Assembly (NCBI GenBank): GCA_032871835.1
Contig: CM065303.1
Span: 57,574,597-57,638,596 of the forward strand
DNA from: Dipteronia dyeriana
Taxonomy: Eukaryota; Streptophyta; Magnoliopsida; Sapindales; Sapindaceae
Reading direction: 5' to 3'
DNA: 64,000 nucleotides
Position 1 is the first letter of the stretch, and every line of letters begins with the position of its first letter. Below, piece after piece: positions 46,312-57,399 of the stretch. The position numbers and the translations under genes were made by a program. Under the pieces are notes generated by a model. It was not told the origin of the DNA and ran no database searches. It saw only the letters and a program-made list of their open reading frames with translations.

Positions 46312-47664
46312 CTATATGGGCCAGGAGTTTACAAATATTTCAACCGCCATCTTCTCCCGAATGATCCCCATATCGTCTTCAGACCAATCGATTTTTTTTT
46401 GTTCGCTAGTATGTACTCGATCAATCTCAACGTGTGAGGACCACAATTACCCCTGAAGTTGGACACATTAACAAACACGTTAATAAAACATTAGGTTTAT
46501 ACTAATACAATCTTAAAGTGACTATTACGTAATGTCTTACGATTGCTTCTGCTGGGGGATATGTTTTCCAGACACGACTCTGACATCAAAGGGCTTATTT
46601 GTCTTCTCAAATTTCAGTAGTCATGCCGCTCGTTTAGTATGAAATCCGGCCTGATGCAATATCGAGGGCACAAAGTAGCGCAACGGGGCTACCTGCTGCT
46701 TTCGGATATGAGCTTGGACCTCCTGTCTCTAGGGGTCGACTATGAACATCTTCCCGCATGTGAGGTCCACAGTCACCAGCAGCCAATGTTAGCGCCCAAT
46801 GTTGCACGGTATCAGGACCTAGAAACGTCAACAATAGGTGTTAGGATGTACAAAGCCATTTATATATACAATTGCAAACCATGTGAAGTAACACTTACCA
46901 TGTCAACCTCGTGCCACAGACGGCATCCAATCGGGGCACCACCAAGGACCGTTGTGAGGTCATCATCCTTCCACCAAGACCTCAAAACATTCCAACGGCT
47001 CGGGGTGATCTGCCAGCGAGAATCGCGAGGCATCATTTTCTTGTACTGGTGCTCCATAAAGGACTGCAGAAACAAAAACACAAAATTTTAATTGTTTTCC
47101 ATACACACATAAAACAACACGTAATCATTATTAATTTCAGTACTTACAAAAAATTACGAGTCCAATATGTTAACCATCTGACTATACACATTCGTCAAAG
47201 CCCGTTGATGCTTCCAAAGAATATGGAGGTACGCGTCCATATGCTGGGAATTAAAACACGTTAAGATATGTTAGGATGCGTACACATCTAAAACAAATAC
47301 TAAAATCAGGATTTACGATTCCACATACCTCATCATCAACATCTATGAAGTTGGTCTGCCACCGATGGAACCATGCAGCATCAACAGGCTCCAGCATATC
47401 GACATCAGGTCTGCATTAATGTTCCATCAGCTATACATTTATATAATGCATTACAAGAAAAACGGCCACCTAAATGACAATTAATTTTACTTACAGTTCC
47501 CCGTTTACGTTCTTCTTGAAGGCTCGGTACGCCTTCAACTGGGTATCGTCCACCAGTTTCTGGGGATTAAATACGTGGTCAGGTCCCTCTACTATTAACC
47601 TCGTCCTCTAAGGTCAGCATGGATCTGTGTACGGGCTAACCAACTGCCAACCGCGCTTCAGTAC
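46312..47664 (-). pseudogene. Ulp1-type C48 peptidase, C-terminal half (MULE A)
   Basis: Minus-strand exons: HMDAYLHILWKHQRALTNVY (about 47240-47160), an exon at about 47063-46900 (MMPRDSRWQITPSRWNVLRS, GCRLWHEVDM), then HWLLVTVDLTCGKMFIVDP (about 46788-46732) with the His (codon 46786-46788) and Asp (46735-46737) of the C48 triad. Next comes HIRKQQVAPLRYFVPSIL. IPQQKQS is followed by an intron to 46453, and SGNCGPHTLRLIEYILA carries the Cys (46443-46445) and the usual Gln. Ulp1/SENP peptidases remove SUMO-type modifiers; the role of the MULE copies is unknown. Breaks: TAG directly after VDP, further stops, and a frame change in the A-run near 46393 before DWSEDDMGIIREKMAVEIFV. The gene continues beyond the retrotransposon at 57395. 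Confidence 0.85.
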
Positions 47665-49262
47665 TGAAAAGTCTTCATTTGTTGATTGGCTTATTTCGTG
47701 AACAACCACATTGTTGGGGTTCATATAAGGGTAGCTTAGGCTCTCAAGACCTCAAGAGAAGAAGCATTAAAGGTAAAATTCTTGTGCTTACTTACTTTGA
47801 AGAGATAGTTGCACACACTCACATATTCATGCATAACTCTTGATCTTATATGTTGAGTGTTTTCTTGCGTGCATTTTAGTTTAAATGACTCTTGTTGACC
47901 TATTTGCATCTTGCTATGAAAGTTGTATGTCATGCTAGGCATTAAAAATATGATGCAATTTCATCACTCTTGAACTTATTGTTTTTGTGCATTTGAGTGT
48001 TGAAAAAATAGGCCTTGCGCTGGTGATGCGCTACTCGACCAGCGCACCTCACCAACGCAACATTCACAGTGGACCACCGCTAGTCATGCACAACTGAGCT
48101 GCGTTGCTGCACCAGCGTGTAGTTAAAAAATGTGGCCGTGCGCTGGTGGTGCGCTACTCGTCTAGCACAGGCTCACCAGCGCAAACATCCCAGAGAATCT
48201 GCGCTTGTGTTGAGCTACTGGGATGCACCATTCGACCATCGCCTGTTTTAAAAATAGGTTGTGCGCTGGTGGTGTTCTACTCGGCCAGTGCACGTCACCA
48301 GCGCACACAGAGGAAGCTGGAACATTTTTTCCAAAATGACCCCACTTTGTTTGGATCTTATATATATATAACTCAATTCCTTAAGGTCGTGTATGAGTTC
48401 AGAATATCACATTTCTTCCTTAAAACACATTTCAAAGGAAAAACAATTCCATGGACTCATTTTTAATCACTCAAAGCATTCCCATGAGCATTAAATCTTC
48501 ATTTTGCATCTTCTAAGTTCATCTAGAGTGCATCTATGGATAGAGTTGCTTCATCACATCTTGTTTGGTAAGTTCTTCACTATCTTCTTACAAGTTAAGT
48601 GTTTTGCTTATTAAACCATCTCTTTAATTATTTATATGCTCTTAGAACATTCTTAGAATCAAATTAGAGATTGTTGTGATGCCATGATTGAGTGTTGTAT
48701 TGTGATAGCTTCATAGGATTGTTTGATCTATGTTTAGCTAAGCTTCTTGAACATGTCATTTAGCTTTTGATATCTAGGATTGTATTAATTGTCATCTCAT
48801 TATTCTAGATAAGCATATAGGGTTTCCTAGCCTTGTTTGTTCATTGAATATCATCATATATTCACTTAGGACACTTTATCTCTTCATTGAGAAGTAAGAC
48901 TTGTGTTGCTTCCGGGAGTAGGTAGCTTAAAGCACAAGCATGATGAACTAGGTTCACTTATACCGGGATTAGGTAGTGGTGAAGGATTAAACTGGGATTA
49001 GGTTGTAATTCCTTTATCATTAGTGGATTCGAGGTTCTAGTGTGACGCACTCATCAGCCCGTGGTTTTTTCCATTTTGAGGGTTTCCACGTATATCTCAA
49101 GTGTTTTTACTATTTCCGTATTTATTACACTTGTGGTATCTTTGTAACTAGATAGGGGTATTTTCGTCAACTTGACTCTTAACGAAAATTGGATAAAAGT
49201 TAATTAAAATCTATTCACCCCCCTCTCTAGATTAATATTACACACCATATTATTTGTTTCAA
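47665..49262 (+). repeat. 5' LTR of SIRE-type element
   Basis: 1598 bp. It contains the 'GCGCTGGTGGTGCGCTACTC' hairpin-like block (48014-48310), a TATA-like TATATATATA (48359-48369) shortly after it, and the conserved end (CTATTCACCC... ACACACCATATTATTTGTTTCA). Confidence 0.97.
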
Positions 49263-49386
49263 TTGGTATCAGAGCAGGTTCCTAGACATACATAGGTGAT
49301 CCTAGCTCTTTTTGGTGTGTTTTGTATTTTATGTGTGTATTGATCATTCATACATTTGCATTCATATCATTCATTCATTAAACACA

Positions 49387-50612
49387 ATGAGTGGAAACGG
49401 TGGCAATGAGGGAGCTTCCAGCACTAGACCTCCACTCTTCATCGGGTTGAATTATGCCTCTTGGAAAGGCAAGATAGAGTCGTACATATGCCAAATTCAT
49501 GATAGGGCATGGATGGAAGTTGAAGATGGCTGCACTCCACCCATGATGACTCTTGCAGATAGAGGAGATGATGTACTCAAACCAAAGGCTCAGTGGAATG
49601 CACAAGAGTTTGAGGCTTCAAAGTGGAATAGGAATGCAATGCATGCCATTTTATGTGCAATTGATGATAATCAGTACAGATTGGTTCAGAACACTAGGAT
49701 AGCTAAGGAGGCTTGGGATATCCTAGAAGTTGCTCATGAGGGAACCGATGTGATTAAGGAATCGAAGCTTCAAGTTCTCCAATTGCAATTTGAATTGCTC
49801 AAGATGGATGAGAATGAGTGCTTTAAAGACTTTGAAGTGAGGTTGATGGACATTGTGAACCAAAGTCATCAACTTGGTGATCCTTATTCAGATAGGAAGA
49901 TCAAGAAGAAAATTATGAGATCTCTACTCGATATATTTGAGTCTAAGATGACGGATTTGGAAGAGAATAGTGGGTATAAGGATATAAAGCCTAGTGAAGT
50001 GATTGAGAGGCTTCTAGCTTATGAATCTAGAAAATGTCATAATCCCACACCATCAAAGAAGTAAAAGGATATTTCTTTGAAAGCCTCCAAAGTTGAAAAG
50101 GAGGAAGGTGATGACTCAGATGAAGAGATGGATTTGCTAATGAGGAAGTTCAAGAAATTCTACAAGTCCGAGAAGAAAGGCTTTGGATCCAAGGGTCAAG
50201 ACTTGAAGAAAAATGCTCCATTCAAAAAGTTTAAGCCTAGGAAAGAAAAGACAGAGAAGAAAGGAGTCCAATGCTATGAATGTGGTGGAATATGTCATTT
50301 TGCCCCGGAATGTGCAAATCATAAGAACAAAAAAAAAAGGGAAAAGTGATGGTTGCCACATGGAGTGAAAGTGATAACTCTAATGAAGGAGATGAGTCTT
50401 CGGATGATGAAGAACTCATGGCTAACTTCATAGCATTTACATCCACTCTTAAGAGCAAAGATGCTAGTGAAGAAGAGAATGATAGTCAAGAGGAAGACTA
50501 CTCAAGTGATGATGGATCTTCATCACAATCCACAAATGGAAGTGTGGATAGGATGAATCTCAAAGACTACATGGCTAAGTTTGAGAGCTCAAGACTAAAA
50601 AAACAAGAATGA
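49387..50612 (+). pseudogene. SIRE-type gag (copy 2)
   Basis: Starts MSGNGGNEGASSTRPPLFIG at 49387. It has the Copia UBN2-type gag core (NYASWKGKIESYICQIHD to KIKKKIMRSL), a Lys-rich segment, and a CCHC knuckle CYECGGICHFAPEC at about 50271-50312. An acidic Ser-rich stretch follows (SESDNSNEGDESSDDEEL) and FIAFTS, typical of SIRE gag. Breaks: TAA at 50062-50064, a one-base frame change in the A-run near 50335, and further stops after 50610. Gag would form the element's particle. Confidence 0.9.
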
Positions 50613-50676
50613 GATCAAGAGATTAAAAGAAGAAAATCTAAACCTCTCAACTCAAGTTGACCAACTAAATGAAGAG

Positions 50677-53600
50677 TTGGAAAGATCTAAGTGGAGTGAA
50701 GAAGCATTGAAGAAAGAGCCTGAAGATGCTAGAGAGTTGTTGGCCAAGATGAACTCTAGCACCAAGAAACTTGACCACATGCTAGATGTTGGAAAGAGGC
50801 CAAGTGACAAGAAGGGGCTTCGGTTTGAAGATGACAAGATGTTCTCCACTCCAAGCAAGACCATTTTTGTAAGAAGCATGAACTTCAATGAGTTATCTCC
50901 TCATTAAACTCCTAGGAAGAAGCTTGATCTAGGAGAGTGTTCAAGTAGTGCTCAAGTGAATGTGGCACCAAGAAGCCCACCTCAAGCTCATCCTACAAGG
51001 GTTCCTCAAATTAACTTCCCTCAACCAAAAGCTCACAAAGGGAAGACACCTATCATGCAAGCTCAACCAAGGAAGCAATCAAGTCTTGCTCAACAACAAA
51101 GAAGGAAAGCTCATCAACAACAAGCAAGACAACCACAAAGACATGGGAAGGCTCCAATGCATCCTCAAGGATATGGTATAATTCCTGACTTTTTACCTAC
51201 ATGTCATTTTTATGGTATTGATGGTAACATTAGACCAAATTGCTTTAGGTATATCAAATTCTGTAGGATTGAATGCATGATAGAAAAGAAAAAGGCTAGA
51301 GCCATGAAACACGATCCTAGGACATCTAGAGCCATGATGCATGATCTTAAGAAACCTAGAGCCATGATGCATGTCACTAGGAAAAGTGGAACACCTTTGC
51401 ATGATTCTAGGACATTTAGAGCCCATGTACCATTGATCACTAAGAAGAAAAATATTGCACCTAGGTGGATTAGAAAGGATGAACACATTTGTCATGTTGC
51501 ACAAATTGCTTTGAAAGCTCATTCTTGTGATTTTTGGTATTTGGATAGTGGGTGCTCTAGGCACATGACTAGAGATAAGAGTTTCTTTAAGAATCTTATG
51601 ATGGAGGAGGGAGGAAATGTCACCTTTGGTGATGGATCCAAAAAGAAGGTCAAAGGAAAAGGAACCATTTCCATTCCCGGATTACCTTCCTTGTCCAATG
51701 CTTTGTATGTTGATGGCCTAAAAGCCAATTTGATAAGAATTTCACATCTTAGTGATGATGGACTCTCCGTCTTGTTTAGGGAAAATGATTGTTCTATCCT
51801 ATTGCCTAATGGACAAACTTTGTTAAAAGGTATGAGGTCTAGTGACAATTGCTATTGTCTTGAGGTTAGAAGTGTGTCTTGTAATGTGTCCAAGGATGAA
51901 CAAATAGAGTTGTGAAATGAAAGGCTTGGTCACATGAACTTTAGGGATTTAAGAATCTTAGATTGGTTCAATGTTGTGCTAGGCCTTCATAAGCTTGGGA
52001 AAAAAGTTAATAGTGTTGGTGGACCTTGCCAACAAGGGAAGCAAACCAAAAGTATGCACAAAAAGGGCAAGTATATAACCACCAAAGAACCTCTAGAGCT
52101 TCTCCACATGGATCTTATGGGTCCTATGCAAACCGAGAGTTTAGGTGGAAAGAGATACATTTTTGTGTGTGTAGATGACTTCTCTAGGTATACATGGACT
52201 TATTTCCTTAGAGAAATATCTGAAACTTTTGATAAGTTTAAAATGCTTTGCTCTAAAATTCAAAATGAAATAAACTCCAAGATTAAAAGCATTAAGAGAA
52301 TTAGGAGTGACCATGGGAAGGAATTTGAGAATGCCTACTTTGAAAACTTTTGCAATAGTCTAGGCATTTCTCATTAGTTTTCGGCTCCTAGGACACCTCA
52401 ACAAAATGGAGTTGTTGAGAGGAAAATAGGGTTCTTCAAGAAATGGCCCGTGTGATGTTGCTTAGCAACAATGTCCATAGGAATCTTTGGGCTGAGGCCG
52501 TCAATACGGCATGCTACATAGGAAATAGAGTCTTCCTTAGGTCTCACACTAGGCAAACCTCCTATGAGTTATGGAAAGGTAAGAAACCAAATGTTAGCTA
52601 CTTCCACACTTTTGGAAGCAAATGCTACATTTTGAATGACCGTGATCAACTTGGAAAATTTGATGCTAAGAGTGTTGAGGGTATCTTTATTGGCTATGCC
52701 TTGATTAGTAGAGCCTATATAGTTTTTAATCTGAGAACTAGGACCGTAATGGAATCATCTAATGTTGTCATTGAATATACTAGGCTCAAAACTAATGACC
52801 ATTAGGAGGAGGTAGATTTAGTTGATGACTCCCCTTTGGAGAAAGTAGTTGATATCTTTAATGTTGAAAATGCTAATCTTGATGATGACATAGCACAACT
52901 TAGTGATAGAATTCCTCACTTGGACTCAAAAGAACATGCTTCATGGGTTAGGAAACTTCATGACAAAGATGACATTATTGGTGAAGTTAGTGAGGGTGTT
53001 AGGACTAGGCGCCAAATGGCTAATCTTATTAGCTACACTTGCTACACCTCTCAAATAAAACCCAAGAAAATTGATGAAGCGTTAAAAGATGAATTTTGGG
53101 TTCTTGCTATGTAAGAAGAGCTTAACCAATTTGAAAGAAATGAGGTTTGGACTCTAGTTCCTAGGCCTAAGAACACCAATGTGATAGGCACCAAGTGGGT
53201 ATATAGGAACAAATCCGATAAGGATGGCAACATTGTGAGAAACAAGGCTAGGCTTGTAGCACAAGTATACTCTCAAATAGAGGGTTTTGACTTTGAGGAG
53301 ACATTTGCTCCCGTTGCTAGGATTGAGTCCATTAGGCTTCTTTTATTCATTTCTTGTTTGCACAAGTTCAAATTATATCAAATGGATGTTAAGAGTGCCT
53401 TCCTCAATGGTTTCTTGCAAGAGGAAGTGTTTGTTGAGCAACCCAAACGGTTTGTAGATCCTCACCACCCTAATCATGTCTATCACCTCAAGAAAGCTTT
53501 GTATGGGTTGAAACAAGCACCTAGGGCTTAGTATGCGTGTCTCACTCAATTTCTCATAGATAGTGGATACACTAGAGGTAGTGTTGACAAGACTCTATTC

Positions 53601-54584
53601 ATCAAGAGAGACAAATATAAGCTCTTTATAGCTCAAATCTATGTTGATGATATAGTCTTTGGTTCCACAAATGATACCAAAGTCCAACAATTTATTGATG
53701 TGATGTCTCATGAGTTTGAAATGAGTCTAGTTGGTGAGTTGAGTTACTTTCTAGGCTTACAAATTAAGCAAATGGATGATGGGATTTTCATATCTCAAGC
53801 TAAATATGCCAAAAACCTAGTGAAGAAATTTGGTCTTGAAAGTGCCAAACATTGTGATACACCCATGAGTACCACTTTGAAGCTAAACAATGATGCTAGT
53901 GGTAAAAGTGTGGACCAAACTTTATACCGTGGCATGATTGGTAGCTTGCTTTATTTGACCGCAAGTAAGCCCGATATCTCTTTTAGTGTGGATGTATATG
54001 CTAGGTACCAAGCGGATCCTAAGGATTCCCATCCCTTTTCTGTTAAGAGAATCATTCGATATGTGAATGGGACATCCAACTATGGGATTTGGTACTCTTT
54101 TGACACTAATGCTAGTCTTGTAGGCTTTAGTGATACAGATTGGGCAGGAAATTGTGATGATAGGAAAAGTACATCGGGCGGTTGCTTTTTCCTTGGGAAC
54201 AACCTCGTCTCTTGGTTTTGCAAAAAGTAAAATTCGATTTCCTTATCCACGGTTGAAGCCGAATACATTGCTGCTGGGAGTGGATGCACACAACTCCTTT
54301 GGATGAAGCAAATGCTAGTCGACTATGGATTCAATCATGGTTCTCTTACTCTCTTTTGTGATAACATGAGTGCAATTAATATTTCAAAGAATCCAGTTCA
54401 GCATTCTAGGACTAAGCACATTGACATCCATCATCATTTCATTAGAGAACTAGTTGAGAGCAAATGTATTGTACTTGAGCATGTAGGTACAAATAATCAA
54501 CTAGCGGATCTATTTACTAAACCCTTAGATGCTACTAGATTCAAGACTCTTAGTAGATCTATTGGGATTTGTTTAATGGAGTGA
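50677..54584 (+). pseudogene. SIRE-type gag end and pol: protease, integrase, RT, RNase H
   Basis: The late gag region has a second knuckle-like CHFYGIDGNIRPNC (51206). Protease shows WYLDSGCSRHMTRDK (about 51537). Integrase has MDLMGPM, RSDHGKEFEN (about 52303) and TPQQNGVVERK (about 52391). Reverse transcriptase runs from about 53115 ([47 protein letters not shown] about 53639). RNase H includes GFSDTDWAGNCDDRKSTSGG, STVEAEYIAAGSG and QLADLFTKPLD and ends at 54584. Breaks: TAA 50905, TGA 51913, TAG 52375, a one-base loss near 52425, TAG 52803, TAA 53112, TAG 53529 and TAA 54228. Everything else is in frame, so decay is moderate. Several stops fit C-to-T or G-to-A change of Gln or Trp codons. 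Confidence 0.93.
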
Positions 54585-55797
54585 TGTGTTGTGGTCTTTG
54601 ACCCCATATGGGGAACTCAAGCAAAGAGAGTCATTGTATACTTGTTGCATGCAATTTTTTTTTTCAAAATATGTTTATACCTCTTTATTGATTGCTTGAG
54701 TAGCTTGGTTGCACTTATGGTATATTGTATTTTCTTAAATAAGTGTGAAATTTGCTTTGATTACAATCCATGTCATATTTATGTTCAAACATGCATTTTT
54801 AGACTAGGAGATCTACATAGGAAGTACATTTTGAATGACCTATAATTATCTCCATGACATGATGTTTCTTTAAATGACATGCTAATGAAAAATGATAAAG
54901 CATGATTTGTTGATTGCAATTGTTAAATGCAACACATTGTGTGAAACATACTAGTGAGACTAAAATGTTTATTCAATGTCTCTCTTTCTTTATTAGTTAA
55001 ACATGGCTATTATCATACGGGTATCCTCCCGGAAAAATCAAATAGGGTGTAAAGTTGCTCATGCCTTGTTTAGCTTTCAAAGTTAGATATAGTGCCTTTA
55101 AAACTTGATATTTATAAGAACTCTATATCCTTGATTCTCTCATGACAAATGGTGAAATTGGTTTGAATTATATTGGAAACCTTTGTCATTTGCTTTTCCA
55201 AATACCATTGTTTTTTGAACTTGAATGCAACATGTCTTGTATGCAAATAACTTTTTGATTCACACATTGTCTTCAAATAAATCTCCTTATGTCTCTTCTA
55301 TCAATTGAGATTGCATAAATGTGGCTTATATAATTATGCAACAATCTTGTATGCTCTTTTCTTTCTTTGCCTTGAGTGACCCGGTTGGGGACTTCTCATT
55401 TGCCTATATCATGACAAAAAGGGGGAGTAGAATGTATTGGCTTTGAGGGGGAGCATTGCATGAGTGTACTTGTTTGAGGGGGAGATTACATGTAGGGGGA
55501 GTAACCCGTTGAGGGGGAGCATTGCATGAGCATTTCATGATATCATACTCATATTTCTAAATTCAAATGCTTTTGTTTTATATTCACGTGATCATCTCAC
55601 ATGCACTTGGTTTGGAAAGAGTATTTGTGCTTGCCTTGTGTGTAGGGTTGATAGTTCTACAAGAGATTGAAGACTTGAAGTTTTTTTTTATGTTTATCTC
55701 TTTGTAATGTAGAATATCTTCCCGGTGTTTTTCTATTTTGTTTTGTGAGGATCAATGTGAGTGGTGGTTTTGTCACGAAACAACCAAAGGGAGAGAT
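54585..55797 (+). other. Post-pol region of SIRE element
   Basis: 1.2 kb without a clear gene; SIRE relatives can carry an envelope-like ORF here, but none is recognisable. Near 55420-55530 the purine-rich word GAGGGGGAG(A/C) occurs several times, like extra polypurine tracts, before the actual tract at 55784-55797. Confidence 0.6.
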
Positions 55798-57394
55798 TGA
55801 AAAGTCCTCATTTTTTTATTGGCTTATTTCATGATCAACCACATTGCTGGAGTTCATGTAAGGGTAGCTTAGGCTCTCAAGACCTCAAGAGGAGAAGCAT
55901 CAAAGGTAAAATTCTTGTGCTTGCTTACTTACTTTGAAGAGGTAGTTGCACACACTCACATATTCATGCATAACTCTTGATCTTATATGTTGAGTGTTTT
56001 CTTGTGTTCATTTTAGTTTAAATGACTCTTGTTGACCTATTTGCATCTTGTTATGAAAGTTGTATGTCATGCTAGGCATTAAAAATAGGATGCAATTTCA
56101 TCACTCTTGAACTTATTGTTTTTGTGCATTTGAGTGTTGAAAAAATAGGCCGTGCGCTGGTGGTGCGCTACTCGACCAGCGCAACATTCATAGTGGACTG
56201 CCGCTAGTCATGGGCCACTGAGCTGCGCTGCTGCACCCGCGCGTAGTTGAAAAATGTGGGCGTGGTGGTGCGCTACTCGTCTAATGCAGCCTCACTAGTG
56301 CAAACATCTTAGAGAATCTGCGCTTGTGTTGCGCTACTAGGATGCGCCACTCGACCAGCGTCTGTTTTAAAAATAGGTTTTGCGCTTGTGGTGCGCTACT
56401 CGACCAGCGCGCTACCCGACCAACGCAAGTCACTAACACACACAGAAAGCTGGAACGTTTTTTTTCCAAAACGACCTCACTTTGTTTGGATCTTATATAT
56501 ATATATAACTCAATGCCTTAAGGTCGTGTATGAGTTCAGAATATCACATTTCTTCCTTAGAACACATTTCAAAGGAAAAACACTTTTAATAACTCATTTT
56601 TAATCACTCAAAGCATTCCCATGAGTATTAAATCTTCATCTTGCATCTTCTAAGTTCATCTAGAGTGCATCTATGGATAGGGTTGCTTCATCACATCTTG
56701 TTTGGTAAGTTCTTCCCTATCTTCTTACAAGTTAAATGTTTTGGTTACTAAACCATCTCTTTATTTATTTGTATGCTCTTAGAACATTCTTAGATACAAT
56801 TAAGAGATTGTTGTGATGCCATGATTGAGTGTTGTATTGTGATAGCTTTATAGGATTGTTTGATCTATGTTTAGCTTAGCTTCTTGAACATGTCATTTAG
56901 CTTTTGATATCTAGGATTGTATTAATTGTCATCTCATTATCCTAGATAAGCATATAGGGTTTCCTAGCCTTGTTTGTTCATTGAATATCATCACATATTC
57001 ACTTAGGACACTTTATCTCTTCATTGAGAAGTACTTGTGTTGCTTCCGGGAGTAGGTAGCTTAAAGCACAAGCATGATGAACTAGGTTCACTTATACCGG
57101 GATTAGGTAGTGGTGGAGGATTAAATCGGGATTAGGTTGTAATTCCTTTATCATTAGTGGATTCGAGGTTCTAGTGTGGCACACTCATCAGCCCGTGGTT
57201 TTTCCCATTTGGAGGTTTTCCACGTATATCTCAAGTGTTTTTACTATTTTCGCATTTATTACACTTGTGGTATCTTTGTAACTAGATAGGGGTATTTTCG
57301 TCAACTTGACTCTTAATGAAAATTGGATAAAAGTTAATTAAAATCTATTCACCCCCCCTCTAGATTAATATTACACACCATATTATTTGTTTCA
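55798..57394 (+). repeat. 3' LTR of SIRE-type element
   Basis: 1597 bp, very similar to the 5' LTR. The hairpin-like GC-rich block (56150-56440) differs from the 5' copy by small deletions and base changes. Confidence 0.97.
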
Positions 57395-57399
57395 AGTAC

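Larger units (their letters stand above)
47665..57394 (+). mobile_element. Complete SIRE-type Copia retrotransposon, 9730 bp (copy 2)
   Basis: The LTRs at 47665-49262 and 55798-57394 begin TGAAAAGTC and end TTTCA. Perfect 5-bp duplications AGTAC flank the element (47660-47664 and 57395-57399). The primer-binding site ATTGGTATCAGAGCAGG starts at 49263 and the polypurine tract CCAAAGGGAGAGAT ends at 55797. The long LTRs, the large gag with a charged extension and a 1.2-kb stretch between pol and the 3' LTR fit the SIRE/Maximus lineage. It is inserted in the Ulp1 gene of MULE A. Confidence 0.97.
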
